Positions 15,208-25,490 are shown, numbered from the stretch's first letter. The stretch: DNA of 55,514 bases from Deltaproteobacteria bacterium (GCA_016875025.1 VGSH01000004.1:1-55514); one strand, 5' to 3'. Made by a program: numbers and translations. The notes: generated from the letters alone by a model not told the origin.

Positions 15208-16313
15208 TTCGCCTTCATATCCGCATGCGATGAGATGCTCAGCAGAACCCCCACCGCCAGCAGATTCATGACCAGGGATGTGCCGCCGTAGCTCACAAAC
15301 GGCAGCGGCATGCCCTTGGTCGGCAGCAGGCCCAGCACCACGCCCATATTGATACAGGTCTGTATGCCGATCATCATCACAATGCCCATCGCCATATAGG
15401 CGCCGAACAGATCCTGGGCATGCGCGGCCACCCTGAGGCCGCACAGAACAATCATGCCAAACACGGCAATGACCGCCATGACACCCACAAACCCGAGTTC
15501 CTCGCCGATGACCGCAAGGATAAAATCGGTGTGCGGCTCGGGCAGGTAAAACAGCTTCTGCGTTCCGCTGCCCAGCCCGGTCCCTTTGAGCCCGCCGGCG
15601 CCGAAGGCCAGGAATGACTGTATGATCTGAAAGCCCGACCCGCTTGATTTCTCCCACGGGTCAAGAAATGTCAGCAGGCGCTCCAGCCGGTAGCCTTTCA
15701 TGGCGATCAGCGGCACAGCAACACCCGCACCCAGCAGACCGAGCCCGCACAGATAGCGCGGCCGCACCCCGCCGATAAACATCATGCAAAACAGCAGCGC
15801 AGCGATCATCAGCGTGGTTCCGAAATCCGGCTGCACAAGAATCAAAACGCACAGGGGCAGGACCAGCAGCAGATGCGGCAGCACCCCGATCGAAAAATTC
15901 CTGATCTTGTCGCGGCCCTTCTTCGAAAGTGAATAAGCCAGCAGGAGTATCACCGCCAGCTTGGCGAATTCCGAGGGCTGAAACGACAGCGGTCCGATAC
16001 GCAGCCAGCGCACGGCACCGCCGATTTCCGTGCCGATACCGGGAATGAGCACGCACACCAGCAAACCGAGGCTGAGCGCCCAGAAGGGATAGGCCAGACA
16101 GCGCAGGCGCTCATAGGGCACGCGCATGAGCAGCAGCATGCCCAGGGTGCCGGCAATGGCGAAAATAAACTGCTTTTTCACAAAGTATCCGCCGTCGTTG
16201 AATTTATAGACTGCAAATATTGAGCTGGCGCTGTAAATCATGATAATTCCCAGCCCTGTCAAAAGCAGGGGTGCAAACAGCAGGATACTCTGCGTGAGGC
16301 TTTTAGGATGCAT
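15204..16313 (-). CDS. ftsW: SEDS peptidoglycan polymerase FtsW
   Basis: A 369-residue polytopic membrane protein with about ten hydrophobic segments. SEDS motifs are present: LRIGPLSFQPSEFAKLAVILLLAY, YLPEPHTDFILAVIGEELGFVG and the end GMPLPFVSYGGTSLVMNL. FtsW polymerises septal glycan strands with its partner FtsI, encoded five genes upstream. It overlaps murD by 11 bp and murG by 4 bp. Confidence 0.96.
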   Translation of the reverse strand: MHPKSLTQSILLFAPLLLTGLGIIMIYSASSIFAVYKFNDGGYFVKKQFIFAIAGTLGMLLLMRVPYERLRCLAYPFWALSLGLLVCVLIPGIGTEIGGAVRWLRIGPLSFQPSEFAKLAVILLLAYSLSKKGRDKIRNFSIGVLPHLLLVLPLCVLILVQPDFGTTLMIAALLFCMMFIGGVRPRYLCGLGLLGAGVAVPLIAMKGYRLERLLTFLDPWEKSSGSGFQIIQSFLAFGAGGLKGTGLGSGTQKLFYLPEPHTDFILAVIGEELGFVGVMAVIAVFGMIVLCGLRVAAHAQDLFGAYMAMGIVMMIGIQTCINMGVVLGLLPTKGMPLPFVSYGGTSLVMNLLAVGVLLSISSHADMKAK

Positions 16314-17664
16314 GGCTGTCTGCTGTCCGCTGAATTTTTTTTACAATGGTTTTAAAGCACTCACCGCGATGCTCGTAGTTGTCGAACATGTCGAAACTGG
16401 CGCAGGCCGGTGAAAGCAGCACGCTGTCACCCGGGTGCGCAAGACGCGTGGCCGCGCTGACGGCCTCCTCAAGGGAAGCGGCGCGCACGATCGCAACGTG
16501 CGCGTGCAGTTCGGCCTGCATGCGGCCGGCAGCCTCACCGATCAGCACCAGGGCGCGCGCCTTGGTGCGCAGCGGCTCAATCAGCGGGGCGTAACTGCCG
16601 CCCTTATCGAGTCCTCCGGCGATCAGCACCAGCCGGCCGTTCACACCGGCAAGCGAGCTGCAGCAGGCGCCCACATTGGTCCCTTTTGAATCGTTGATAT
16701 AGGTTATGCCGTTGATTTCACCGGCAGGCTCCATGCGATGCGGCAGGCCGCGGAAATTTTCAATAGCCTTCTGAATCGCCAGCGCGGGCACATCGCACAG
16801 GTACGCGGCCGCAACTGCGGCCAGCATGTTTTCGCGGTTGTGGCTGCCGATCAGTCCCGCCTTCTCCGTGGAAATGCTCAGTGACGGCCGTCCCGGGCAC
16901 ACGCAGCGGAGATGACCGTCGTCAAATGCGCCGCGCTCCGGGGCCGTGCGGCGGCTGAAGCCGAAGACGGTTGCACGGGCATCCGCCAGAATGGGCTGCA
17001 GCGCGGGATCATCAAGGTTGGCGATCAGAAAATCTTTGTCTGTCTGGTTTTGGCAGATCGCAGCCTTTGCCTGCCGGTACTGCTCAAAGGAGGCATACCG
17101 GTCCAGATGATCGTCGGTAATATTAAGCAGCACGCTGATGTGCGGCCGGAAAGTATCAATGGTTTCAAGCTGGAAGCTGCTGATTTCGGCGATAACATAA
17201 TCCGGCTGCGGATCAAGTGCCACTGCGTTGATGAGCGGAATGCCGATATTGCCGCCCACGAACACCCGCAGCCCGGCGCCCTCGAACAGATGCCCCAGCA
17301 GGGATGTAGTCGTGGTCTTGCCGTTGGTTCCCGTCACCGCGATCAGGGGCGCGCTGATATGCCGGAAAGCGAGCTCGATTTCGCTGATGACCGGAATGCC
17401 GCGGGCCTGGGCCTCGATCAGGGCGCGCGACATAAGCGGCACGCCCGGGCTCAGCACGATCATGTCCTGCGCGGTAACGGTGGCGATCGAAAACTCTCCC
17501 AGCTCGACGCGCATGCCGCGAGAGGTGAATTCGCGGGGAACCTGCAGGCGCTCGTTATTGTCGCACATTGTCACGCGCGCGCCGCGCTCAAGCAGGAATT
17601 CAGCCGCGGCCCGGCCGCTTCTGCCGAATCCGGCAACCAGTATTTTTTTGCCGCTCAGCTCCAT
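16303..17664 (-). CDS. murD: UDP-N-acetylmuramoyl-L-alanine--D-glutamate ligase
   Basis: A 453-residue cytoplasmic Mur ligase. It opens KKILVAGFGRSGRAAAEFLLERGA, with the ATP loop AVTGTNGKTTTTSLLGHLFEGAG near 113-135 and the segment NITDDHLDRYASFEQY. The C-terminal domain contains YINDSKGTNVGA and LIAGGLDKGG, both typical of MurD. It follows mraY by 2 bp. Confidence 0.97.
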   Translation of the reverse strand: MELSGKKILVAGFGRSGRAAAEFLLERGARVTMCDNNERLQVPREFTSRGMRVELGEFSIATVTAQDMIVLSPGVPLMSRALIEAQARGIPVISEIELAFRHISAPLIAVTGTNGKTTTTSLLGHLFEGAGLRVFVGGNIGIPLINAVALDPQPDYVIAEISSFQLETIDTFRPHISVLLNITDDHLDRYASFEQYRQAKAAICQNQTDKDFLIANLDDPALQPILADARATVFGFSRRTAPERGAFDDGHLRCVCPGRPSLSISTEKAGLIGSHNRENMLAAVAAAYLCDVPALAIQKAIENFRGLPHRMEPAGEINGITYINDSKGTNVGACCSSLAGVNGRLVLIAGGLDKGGSYAPLIEPLRTKARALVLIGEAAGRMQAELHAHVAIVRAASLEEAVSAATRLAHPGDSVLLSPACASFDMFDNYEHRGECFKTIVKKIQRTADSHAS

Positions 17665-17666
17665 AG

Positions 17667-18743
17667 CTACCTCAGTTTCAGCGTGCTCACCGCCAGCAGC
17701 GCCATGACGATGCCGATAATCCAGAACCGCACGATAATCTTCGATTCGGCCCAGCCGGTGAGTTCAAAGTGATGATGAAGCGGCGCCATTTTAAATACGC
17801 GCTTGCCGCGCAGCTTGAACGAGCCGACCTGAATGATCACCGAAAGCGCTTCAATGACGAACATACCCCCGACAATGGCCAGCAGAATCTCATGCTTGGT
17901 GATAACGGCAACGGTCCCGAGCGATCCGCCCAGCGACAGCGATCCCACGTCGCCCATGAACACCTGCGCCGGATGGCTGTTGAACCACAGAAATCCCATG
18001 CTGGCCCCGACCATGGCCCCGCAGAACACCGTCAGCTCACCGGCGCCGGAAATGGGAGAAATCCGCAGATACTCCGACAGCACGGCATGGCCGGTCATGT
18101 AGGCAAACACCATGTAGGTAGCCGACACGATCAGCACCAGACCGATCGCCAGGCCGTCAAGCCCGTCGGTCAGGTTGACGGCATTGGAGGCCCCCACGAT
18201 CACGAATATCGCAAACGGCACGTACCAGATGCCCAGATCGGGCTTGATGTTTTTGAAAAACGGCACGCTCAGCTGCGCGTCGAAACCGGCCTGGGAGTAG
18301 AGCACAAGCGCAACAACCGCCGCAACCGCTCCCTGCAGCAGCAGCTTTTCGCGGGCGGTGATGCCGCGCGTATTTGAATGCCGGATTTTCTTCCAGTCAT
18401 CCAGAAAGCCGATGGACCCCATGCCGGCGGTCGCCAGCAGCACGATCCACACATAGCTGTACGCGATATCGGCCCACAGCAGGGTTGAAGTGATGACCGC
18501 AAACAGGATCAGGATACCGCCGCCGGTGGGAGTGCCCTCCTTGACCAGATGCGTGGCGGGCCCGTCGGTGCGCACGTTCTGCTTGAAGCTGCTGCGCCTG
18601 AGCAGCCCGATGACATACGGCCCGAGCAGCAGGGTCAGCAGCAGCGCCGTTACGGTCGCATAAATCGTGCGGAACGTAATATATTTGAAAACATTAAAAA
18701 TAATGAATTCGGTGTGCAGCGGATAGAGAAGATAATACAGCAT
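17667..18743 (-). CDS. mraY: Phospho-MurNAc-pentapeptide translocase MraY
   Basis: A 358-residue multi-pass membrane enzyme that moves phospho-MurNAc-pentapeptide onto undecaprenyl phosphate to give lipid I. Signature segments are GTPTGGG early on, the catalytic [30 protein letters not shown], and [13 protein letters not shown] near the end. I place the start at the ATG at 18743 ([13 protein letters not shown]), preceded by GAGAGGA and 10 bp after the murF stop. A longer reading would run into murF. Confidence 0.97.
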   Translation of the reverse strand: MLYYLLYPLHTEFIIFNVFKYITFRTIYATVTALLLTLLLGPYVIGLLRRSSFKQNVRTDGPATHLVKEGTPTGGGILILFAVITSTLLWADIAYSYVWIVLLATAGMGSIGFLDDWKKIRHSNTRGITAREKLLLQGAVAAVVALVLYSQAGFDAQLSVPFFKNIKPDLGIWYVPFAIFVIVGASNAVNLTDGLDGLAIGLVLIVSATYMVFAYMTGHAVLSEYLRISPISGAGELTVFCGAMVGASMGFLWFNSHPAQVFMGDVGSLSLGGSLGTVAVITKHEILLAIVGGMFVIEALSVIIQVGSFKLRGKRVFKMAPLHHHFELTGWAESKIIVRFWIIGIVMALLAVSTLKLR

Positions 18744-18753
18744 CAGCGTCCTC

Positions 18754-20145
18754 TCATGCTTGCAGCCCGTCACCAGGCAGCAGATCAAGCAGCTTCTCGA
18801 GCTGCATCCTGCGCGAGCCCTTCAGCAGCACCACATCGCCCGGCCGGGCAACAGCTGCCAGCTCGGCCGCCAGCTCGTTCAAAGACTCACACGCGCATAT
18901 CCGGTTGCCGGGCATGCCTGCGCTGCGTGCGCCTTCGCATACATGGCGAGCGAATGAGCCCAGCACAAACAACCGGTCAATGCCCGCCTGAGCGGCACAG
19001 ACACCGATTTCACGGTGATAGTCGACTGAGCGCTCTCCCAGTTCAAGCATGTCGCCCAGAACCGCGATCGCGCGGCCGCTTCTGCGTGTTGCGGCCAGGG
19101 CCGCAAGCGCCGCGCGCACGGAAACCGGATTGGCATTATAGGCATCGTTGATAATCTCCAGGCCGCCGCGATTGAACCGCTGCATGCGCCCGGCCACAGG
19201 ACCGCTTGCGCACAGGCCTGCGGCGATATCATCGATTCCGATGCCAGCGGCATGCGCCGCAGCGGCAGCTGCCAGGGCATTGCTGACGAAATGCGCACCG
19301 TCCATCGCCAGACGCACGCTCACGCATGTCTGTGCGATATGCAGCTCGAATATTGATCCGCCGGCGCTGTCCTGCTGAATGTGCGCCGCATGGATGTCGC
19401 CGGCGGCAAGCCCGAAGGTAAGCACCCGGGCGCGGGTAGCGGAGCCGAGGGCCCGCACGTGCTCATCATCGCGGTTGACGAGTGCGACATCATCGGGGCC
19501 GAGCGCCTCGAACAGCTCGCCCTTTGCGGCCGCGATCGCCTCAAGCGAGCCCAGCTGCTCAAGATGGCAGGGCCCAATGTTGGTGATAACGCCGATGGTC
19601 GGCGCGGCGATTTCAGCCAGGCGCCTGATTTCACCCGGCTCACTCATACCCATCTCAAGAACGGCCGCCTGATGCTCAGCGCCGAGTTTCACAACGCTGA
19701 GCGGCAATCCGATCAGGTTATTGAAATTGCCCTCGTTTTTCAGACATGCACGGCTGCGGCCGATAATGGCGGCGGTCATTTCCTTGGTCGTTGTTTTGCC
19801 GTTGCTGCCGGTAATGCCGATAAGCGGCAGCCTGAAAGCCCTGCGCCAGAAGGCCGCAATGTCGCCCAGAGCCCGCAGCGTGTTCTCAACGCCGATCAGC
19901 GCTCCCGGGAAACGCTGCAGATGAGCCGCATCCGCGTGTTCTGTCAGTGCTGCTGAGGCCCCCTGCGTGAAGGCGCTCTCGATGAACGCATGCCCGTCAT
20001 GGCGCGTGCCGCGCAGGGGCACGAACAGGCTGCCCGGGCCGGCCGCGCGCGAGTCGATAACGACTTCACTCGCGCGCGCCGAAATCCCGCCGGCCAGCAG
20101 CGTGCCGCGCGTCGCGCTCAGAATGTCGGCAATGCTCAGGTTCAT
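18754..20145 (-). CDS. murF: UDP-MurNAc-tripeptide--D-Ala-D-Ala ligase MurF
   Basis: A 463-residue Mur ligase attaching D-Ala-D-Ala. N-terminal domain: [26 protein letters not shown] loop: [20 protein letters not shown] near 112-131. Then [28 protein letters not shown] and [16 protein letters not shown], all MurF signatures. It uses the dipeptide made by Ddl. The gaps to murE (25 bp) and mraY (10 bp) fit one operon. Confidence 0.97.
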   Translation of the reverse strand: MNLSIADILSATRGTLLAGGISARASEVVIDSRAAGPGSLFVPLRGTRHDGHAFIESAFTQGASAALTEHADAAHLQRFPGALIGVENTLRALGDIAAFWRRAFRLPLIGITGSNGKTTTKEMTAAIIGRSRACLKNEGNFNNLIGLPLSVVKLGAEHQAAVLEMGMSEPGEIRRLAEIAAPTIGVITNIGPCHLEQLGSLEAIAAAKGELFEALGPDDVALVNRDDEHVRALGSATRARVLTFGLAAGDIHAAHIQQDSAGGSIFELHIAQTCVSVRLAMDGAHFVSNALAAAAAAHAAGIGIDDIAAGLCASGPVAGRMQRFNRGGLEIINDAYNANPVSVRAALAALAATRRSGRAIAVLGDMLELGERSVDYHREIGVCAAQAGIDRLFVLGSFARHVCEGARSAGMPGNRICACESLNELAAELAAVARPGDVVLLKGSRRMQLEKLLDLLPGDGLQA

Positions 20146-20170
20146 GGCAAATAAATCTCCGGCCGCCGCA

Positions 20171-21685
20171 TCAAGTATGCCGTGCGCTCATTTTCAGAGC
20201 CGCCCTGGCCTCTTCACGATCGTCAAAATAAAACTGTTCACGCGCAAACTGCTGGGTTGTTTCATGGCCCTTGCCGGCGATGAGTACCACGTCACCCGGC
20301 GCGGCCGAAAAAATCGCCTGCCTGATGGCCTGCCGCCGGTCCGGCTCAATGCAATAGAGACCCTTGCGCGAACCCGGCGCGTCGGCCGCATCAGCCCTGA
20401 CAAACCCCTGCGCCAGCAGGCCCGGCTCGATCTGGGCAATAATCGATTCCGGATCTTCGCTGCGCGGGTTGTCCGAGGTCAGGATCACGCGGGTACTCAA
20501 ACGGCCTGCGGCACTGCCCATCTCGGGCCGCTTACCGCGGTCGCGATCACCCCCGCAGCCGAACACGGCAATAATCGTCTCCGCCCCGGTGTCCCTGAGG
20601 GTTGCAAGGACCTGCGCGAGCGCGTCGGCCGTATGCGCATAATCGACAAAGACCAGAATTCCCAGATCATTCTCAATGCGCTCCAGGCGGCCCGGCACGC
20701 CGCTGGCCTGAGTAATGCCGGCCTGCACGGCTTCGACACCGATTCCAAGGGCCCGGCATACGGCAGCTGCTGCCACGATATTGTACAGGTTGAAAACGCC
20801 GACCAGCCGGGAGGTAATCTCGAAGCTCTCCTGAGCGCTGACAATCTCGGCCCGGATGCCTTCAAGGGAAACGCATGCGTTGCGGGCGCGCACGTCCCCG
20901 CTCTCAAGTCCGCAGGTCAGCACCCTGACAGGGCATCTGTCAACAATGCGCCGCCCGGCCGGATCGTCGGCATTGATGACGGCAAACGCCTGCTTTGCAC
21001 TGCGCGGCAGCAGGGCAGTAAACAGGCGCTGTTTGGACGCGTGGTAGCTTTCCATATCATGATGATAGTCCAGGTGCTCAGGCGTCAGGTTCGTAAAAAC
21101 AGCGGCGTCAAAATGGCAGCCGTCCACGCGCTGCTGGTCAAGCCCGTGGGAGGAGACCTCCATGACGGTCCAGTCAACCCCGGCGCGCTGCATGCGGTCA
21201 AGCAGCTCCTGCAGCTCAAGCGCATCCGGTGTGGTGCGCTGTGCCTGCCGGCTGTAGCCCGGATAGCGGTATTCTATGGTGCCGATCATGCCGACATTTT
21301 TTCCCGCAGCGCTTAAGATTGTTTCAATAATATGCGCGGTCGTGGTCTTGCCGTTTGTGCCGGTAATGCCGATCAGGCCCAGCCTTCTGGTCGGCTCGCC
21401 GTACCAGGCAGCTGCCAGCACTGCCAGGGCCGCGCGCGCATCAGGCACGCTCAGGCTGAAGGCGCCGTCGCGCTGATAGGGCTCTTCGGTTACAAACGCG
21501 CGGGCGCCCCGCCGGTAGGCATCATCGAGAAAGCGGTGCCCGTCGGCCCGGGAGCCGCGCAGGGCCACGAACAGGGATCCCGGCCCTGCGCGCCGGGAAT
21601 CAGCCGTAATAAACGCAACATCCCCCGCGGGATTACCGCAGGGGCGGGCGTCGGTAAGCAGGTCTGCCAGCTGTGCGCACGTCAT
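20171..21685 (-). CDS. murE: UDP-MurNAc-tripeptide synthetase MurE, meso-DAP type
   Basis: A 504-residue Mur ligase. Landmarks are SLFVALRGSRADGHRFLDDA, the ATP loop GITGTNGKTTTAHIIETIL near 107, EVSSHGLDQQRVDGC, and VFGCGGDRDRGKRPEMG. The specificity motif in the C-terminal domain is SDNPRSEDP: DNPR marks enzymes that add meso-diaminopimelate rather than lysine. This predicts DAP-type peptidoglycan. It overlaps ftsI by 4 bp. Confidence 0.97.
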   Translation of the reverse strand: MTCAQLADLLTDARPCGNPAGDVAFITADSRRAGPGSLFVALRGSRADGHRFLDDAYRRGARAFVTEEPYQRDGAFSLSVPDARAALAVLAAAWYGEPTRRLGLIGITGTNGKTTTAHIIETILSAAGKNVGMIGTIEYRYPGYSRQAQRTTPDALELQELLDRMQRAGVDWTVMEVSSHGLDQQRVDGCHFDAAVFTNLTPEHLDYHHDMESYHASKQRLFTALLPRSAKQAFAVINADDPAGRRIVDRCPVRVLTCGLESGDVRARNACVSLEGIRAEIVSAQESFEITSRLVGVFNLYNIVAAAAVCRALGIGVEAVQAGITQASGVPGRLERIENDLGILVFVDYAHTADALAQVLATLRDTGAETIIAVFGCGGDRDRGKRPEMGSAAGRLSTRVILTSDNPRSEDPESIIAQIEPGLLAQGFVRADAADAPGSRKGLYCIEPDRRQAIRQAIFSAAPGDVVLIAGKGHETTQQFAREQFYFDDREEARAALKMSARHT

Positions 21686-23442
21686 CCGGCTCTGTCCGCT
21701 GCCAGGGGTGTGTGATCGGATGTCCGTCCGGGAGCCTCCCCGGCGGCGAACTGAACGCGCGGGGCGACATTTAAATAATTAAGGATCTGCTGCGCTATGC
21801 GGCTGAACGCCGGAGCCGCGCTCTGGCCCCCGTAGGTCATGGTCTGGGGTTCATCAACGACGACGACCACCGTAATCCTCGGGTTATCAGCCGGACAGAA
21901 TCCGGCAAACGATGCCACCAGGCGCTTGCTGCTGTAGGACCCGTTGTCAAGCTTGCGGGCGGTGCCGGTTTTTCCGGCCACGCCGAAACCGGGCACCCCT
22001 GCCCGCATGCCGGTCCCGCCTTCCACAACCGTCTGCAGCATTTCGCTCAGGCGCTGCGCAGTGGCGGGCTCAACGACACGCTGCCCCGGCGCATCAGTCC
22101 CGTACGCGAAGGTTTCTCCGTCGGCGGTCCTGATTCTTCTCACTACATTCGGCTGTATCAGCACGCCGCCGTTGGCGATCGCGCTGTAGGCCTGCGCCAG
22201 CTGCAGGGGCGTTACCGAAATGCTGTGGCCGAACGACATAACGCTGCGGGTGTGTTCAGGCAGCTTATGGGACACGGGCATGCTGCCGGAAGCTTCCGCC
22301 GGAAGTTCAATGCCGGTGGGTCGGGCAAAACCGAATTTACGGATGTATTCGTAGAAAAGGGGCGTGCCGAGATGTTTTGAAATCTTGCTCACGCCGATAT
22401 TGCTTGAGTGTTGTATAATGCCGGAAACATTCAGCCAGCCGTACGGGTGCACATCGCTGATGGTTCTGCCCCCGACCCGGTATTTGCCGTTCTCGCAGAA
22501 AAACGTGTCCTCCGGCGTGATGATTTTTTCCTGCATTGCTGCGGCGACAACGAATATTTTAAAGGTCGACCCGGGCTCAAGCACATCGGCTATCGCGCGG
22601 TTGCGCCACAGATCCCGGCTGTACTGCGAATACCTGTTCGGATCGAAAAGCGGCACGACCGCCATGGCCAGCACATCGCCGTTCCAGGGGTCCATGACCA
22701 CGGCAATGCCGCTTTTGGCGCCGGTGGCCGCAACCGTGGCCTGCATCTCCTTTTCGGCAATATACTGAATGGTCTTGTCGACCGTAAGATAGACGTCACT
22801 GCCGTCGTCCTGGGCGGAGCTGCAAAATCCTTCGGAAAAAAGGCGCCGTCCGCGCGCGTCACGATTGGCTGCCACCCGCTGCGGCGTGCCGCGCAGCGTT
22901 TCATTCAGCCTGAACTCAAGCCCCTCGAGACCTTCGGCATCAAGGCCGGCAAAGCCGAGAACCTGCCCGGCAAGCTCTCCGTTGGGATAGCTCCGTTTGC
23001 TCTCGGTCGCGAACTCAAGGCCCGGCTCCTTCAGTTCGCGTATGGCCTGCGCCTGCACCGTCGTAATTTTGCGCGCAATCCACACAAAGGGCTTCTCTTC
23101 GATGAGCCGGCCGGAAATGGTTTCAGTCGGCATCTGTAAAATTGCGGCCAGCCGCGGTGCGAGCTGCGCGGGATCGCTGATCCGGTGCGGACGCGCGAAC
23201 ACGGATTCGACCTGAACACTGATGGCCAGCTCGTTGCCGTTGCGGTCATAAATCGTGCCGCGCTTCGGAGACAGCAGCACGCTTGTTTTATACTGCCGCT
23301 CAAGCGTTCGGGTCAAATCCGGAGAGCGCAGAATCTGCAGAAACCACGCGCGCATGCCGATAATCACGAACAGCACGACAAACAGCAGCGCGCACAGCCT
23401 GATGCTGTTCTTGAGTTCGGTGCGGGCCTGTACGGTCACCAT
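21682..23442 (-). CDS. ftsI: Septal transpeptidase FtsI (class B PBP)
   Basis: A 586-residue penicillin-binding protein. A single N-terminal membrane segment (about 14-34) is followed by the pedestal domain (SPKRGTIYDRNGNELAIS) and the transpeptidase domain. The active-site serine is in EPGSTFKIF (SxxK), with SSN as the second motif and GVAGKTGTARK as the KTG box. No PASTA domains are present. It cross-links septal peptidoglycan with FtsW. Its ATG overlaps ftsL by 7 bp. Confidence 0.96.
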   Translation of the reverse strand: MVTVQARTELKNSIRLCALLFVVLFVIIGMRAWFLQILRSPDLTRTLERQYKTSVLLSPKRGTIYDRNGNELAISVQVESVFARPHRISDPAQLAPRLAAILQMPTETISGRLIEEKPFVWIARKITTVQAQAIRELKEPGLEFATESKRSYPNGELAGQVLGFAGLDAEGLEGLEFRLNETLRGTPQRVAANRDARGRRLFSEGFCSSAQDDGSDVYLTVDKTIQYIAEKEMQATVAATGAKSGIAVVMDPWNGDVLAMAVVPLFDPNRYSQYSRDLWRNRAIADVLEPGSTFKIFVVAAAMQEKIITPEDTFFCENGKYRVGGRTISDVHPYGWLNVSGIIQHSSNIGVSKISKHLGTPLFYEYIRKFGFARPTGIELPAEASGSMPVSHKLPEHTRSVMSFGHSISVTPLQLAQAYSAIANGGVLIQPNVVRRIRTADGETFAYGTDAPGQRVVEPATAQRLSEMLQTVVEGGTGMRAGVPGFGVAGKTGTARKLDNGSYSSKRLVASFAGFCPADNPRITVVVVVDEPQTMTYGGQSAAPAFSRIAQQILNYLNVAPRVQFAAGEAPGRTSDHTPLAADRAG

Positions 23443-23771
23443 GTCAGTGTGATCACCTGTGCCGTGTCGGGTTCAACCATGTGCAGATCTGCCTTTGCAA
23501 TGCCCTCAATGCGTGCCGGGGCTATCAGAGAAGCGCGCGCGATGCGCAGCTGGCGGTTTTCCTCCTGAAGCGTCTTGCCGGCTTCCACCGTTTCAGATAT
23601 CCGGTAGCCGATGTCGATAATGTAGATGCGGACCCACAAAAAACAAAAAACACTCAAAAGCACCAGCAGACCCATCACGACCACGCCCAGCGGCAGCACC
23701 TCCTCGCGTGACTTCGGGCCCTGCACCTTTTGCCGCGCCAGATAATTGGTATGGATAAAGCGCTCGGTCAT
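23436..23771 (-). CDS. ftsL: FtsL-like divisome protein
   Basis: A 111-residue bitopic protein. A short cytoplasmic tail is followed by one membrane helix (PLGVVVMGLLVLLSVFCFLWVRIYIID, about 26-52) and a periplasmic heptad-like stretch (ISETVEAGKTLQEENRQLRIARASL). This is the size and layout of FtsL. The sequence is too variable for a call by similarity alone, but its place between rsmH and ftsI is diagnostic. The ATG at 23771 lies 4 bp after the rsmH stop. Longer readings would overlap rsmH and are less likely. Confidence 0.85.
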   Translation of the reverse strand: MTERFIHTNYLARQKVQGPKSREEVLPLGVVVMGLLVLLSVFCFLWVRIYIIDIGYRISETVEAGKTLQEENRQLRIARASLIAPARIEGIAKADLHMVEPDTAQVITLTW

Positions 23772-23775
23772 AGTC

Positions 23776-24699
23776 TTAGAGCCTCTCCGCAACCCGCAGT
23801 TTCGCGCTGCGCGCGCGCGCGTTGGCGCTGAGTTCAGCGCTTGCCGGCCGCACGGCCCTGGGCGTGACAATGCGCACCCGGGGCGTGCAGCCGCAGGCGC
23901 ACACCGGCAGATCGCGCGGGCACACGCATCCGGCCGCCCAGCGTTTGAAAATGGTTTTTACAATCCGGTCCTCAAGGGAGTGAAACGAAATCACGCACAT
24001 GCGCCCGGCGCTGTTGAGCGCGTCACAGGCAGCCTGCAGCCCGGTTTCAAGCGCCTGCAGTTCATTATTGACGGCAATGCGCAGGGCCTGAAATGTTTTC
24101 GTTGCCGGATGAATGCTGCGGGGATGAAAACGTGCGGGGATCGCTTCCGATACGACCATGGCCAGATCGGCGGTCGTGGTGATGTCGGCCTGCCGGGCCT
24201 TGATATGGGCGGCGATGCGGCGCGAAAAGCGCTCTTCACCGTAGCGGTAAATCGTATCGGCAAGCTCATTCGTGTCGAGCTGCTCTATCAGATTCCTGGC
24301 ATGCAGCGCCGCGCCGGTGTTCATTCTCATATCCAAAGGACCCTCAAGATACAGGCTGAAACCGCGTGAGGGATCTTTCAGCTGCCCGGTCGAGACACCC
24401 AGATCAAACACAATGCCGTCTATAGCGTGGATGCCGGCCTGCCTGAGAATATCCCTCAACTCTGTAAACGACTGATTACAAAAAATAACCCTGCTGCCGA
24501 ATGCTGCAAGCGATGCGCCTGAACGCGCAATCGCATCGCTGTCCTGGTCTATGCAGATCAGCCGCGCTATTGCGGGCTCGCGCTCCAGCAGCGCGCGTGC
24601 ATGTCCGCCGTGACCGACCGTTGCATCCACATACACACCGCCCGGCACCGGCCGCAGGTGTGCAAGCACTTCTTCGACGAGCACCGATATGTGTTCCAT
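23776..24699 (-). CDS. rsmH: 16S rRNA m4C1402 methyltransferase RsmH (MraW)
   Basis: A 307-residue methyltransferase. It opens MEHISVLVEEVLAHLRP and has the S-adenosylmethionine site GGVYVDATVGHGGHARALLE, FDLGVSTGQLKDPSRGFSLYLEGPLDMRM, and the C-terminal CVISFHSLEDRIVKTIFKRWA. It methylates N4 of C1402 in 16S rRNA. It is the second gene of the dcw cluster, 12 bp after mraZ. Confidence 0.97.
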   Translation of the reverse strand: MEHISVLVEEVLAHLRPVPGGVYVDATVGHGGHARALLEREPAIARLICIDQDSDAIARSGASLAAFGSRVIFCNQSFTELRDILRQAGIHAIDGIVFDLGVSTGQLKDPSRGFSLYLEGPLDMRMNTGAALHARNLIEQLDTNELADTIYRYGEERFSRRIAAHIKARQADITTTADLAMVVSEAIPARFHPRSIHPATKTFQALRIAVNNELQALETGLQAACDALNSAGRMCVISFHSLEDRIVKTIFKRWAAGCVCPRDLPVCACGCTPRVRIVTPRAVRPASAELSANARARSAKLRVAERL

Positions 24700-24711
24700 G
24701 TCTGCACGATT

Positions 24712-25164
24712 CTAAAAGCCGAGCCGGTCATAAATCGCCCGCAGTTCCTCGCTGTCCTCTATGCTGCCCTGCTGCTCATAGTACCGGTCGCTATTCCAAA
24801 TCTCGAAATGGTCGATGCTGCCCGCCAGAACAATGTTTTTTTCAAGAGCTGCATGCTGTTTCAGGCTCGGCGGAATCAGTATGCGCCCCTGGCGGTCCAT
24901 GCTGCATTCGTCGGCCGAATTAATATAGAAGCGCTTAAGCCTGCGCATTTCATTGCTCCCGGTCGGCATCTGCTTGAGCTCATTTTCTTTTTCAACCCAT
25001 TCATCAACAGGATATGCCATCAGACAGACATCCGGATGCTTGACAATAACCAGACTAGTATCGCAGCGGGCATTGAGCACTTCACGAAACTTGACCGGAA
25101 GGCTGATACGGCCCTTGGGGTCGATTGATTGATCGTGCTGTCCGCGAAAAGATAGCTTGTTCAT
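24712..25164 (-). CDS. mraZ: Transcriptional regulator MraZ
   Basis: A 150-residue protein with two AbrB-like repeats: the first FRGQHDQSIDPKGRISLPVKFRE, the second ECSMDRQGRILIPPSLKQHA. MraZ is a ring-forming DNA-binding protein that controls its own dcw operon. The start at 25164 (MNKLSFRG) is chosen because it matches the family N-terminus and leaves the operator fully upstream; a longer reading would include part of the operator. The targets are the three GTGG boxes at 25176-25203. Confidence 0.95.
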   Translation of the reverse strand: MNKLSFRGQHDQSIDPKGRISLPVKFREVLNARCDTSLVIVKHPDVCLMAYPVDEWVEKENELKQMPTGSNEMRRLKRFYINSADECSMDRQGRILIPPSLKQHAALEKNIVLAGSIDHFEIWNSDRYYEQQGSIEDSEELRAIYDRLGF

Positions 25165-25175
25165 GGATATACAAC

Positions 25176-25238
25176 CCACTTTCTTCCACATTTTTCCACT
25201 TTACTCACGTATATAGTACTTTAACTCTGCCCTGTCAA
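25176..25238 (-). promoter_or_regulatory. Promoter of the dcw cluster with three MraZ-type boxes
   Basis: On the minus strand TTGACA (25233-25238) and TATATA (25210-25215) are 17 bp apart. Downstream are three GTGG boxes at 25196-25199, 25186-25189 and 25176-25179, exactly 10 bp apart, the first as AAAGTGG. MraZ proteins are known to bind GTGG/TGGG repeats with this helical period, so repression of mraZ to ftsZ by MraZ is likely. The boxes lie between the -10 element and the mraZ start. Confidence 0.88.
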
Positions 25239-25490
25239 GTCAAAAAATGAAGTTTTTTCAATATGTTTTAGCCAAAAGCAGCGAAAACCGACGGGCACTA
25301 TATATTGAAGCTATTTGGCAGCCAAAACACTACATATTGTGTTTTTTGTCTTTCTTGAGGACAACTGGCAGGAGAAGGAGCATTAAAAAAATTTCTATTA
25401 TTCAGAAAAATATGCTATTAATTGCCTCATTATTTGACGGCACTTTGATAAAAAAGCATCAAACCCTCGCTACCATGAGATTATAACGCC
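25239..25490. other. AT-rich divergent intergenic region
   Basis: About 250 bp between the dcw promoter and the TPR gene. It is strongly AT-rich and must hold the TPR gene promoter. TTGACG near 25428 could be a -35 box, but no good -10 follows at 17 bp. No gene or repeat is seen. Confidence 0.35.

Noticed and set aside
15208-15657. N-terminal extension of MurG
   Set aside because: It lies in another frame of ftsW; the GGTGGH motif directly follows the ATG at 15207.
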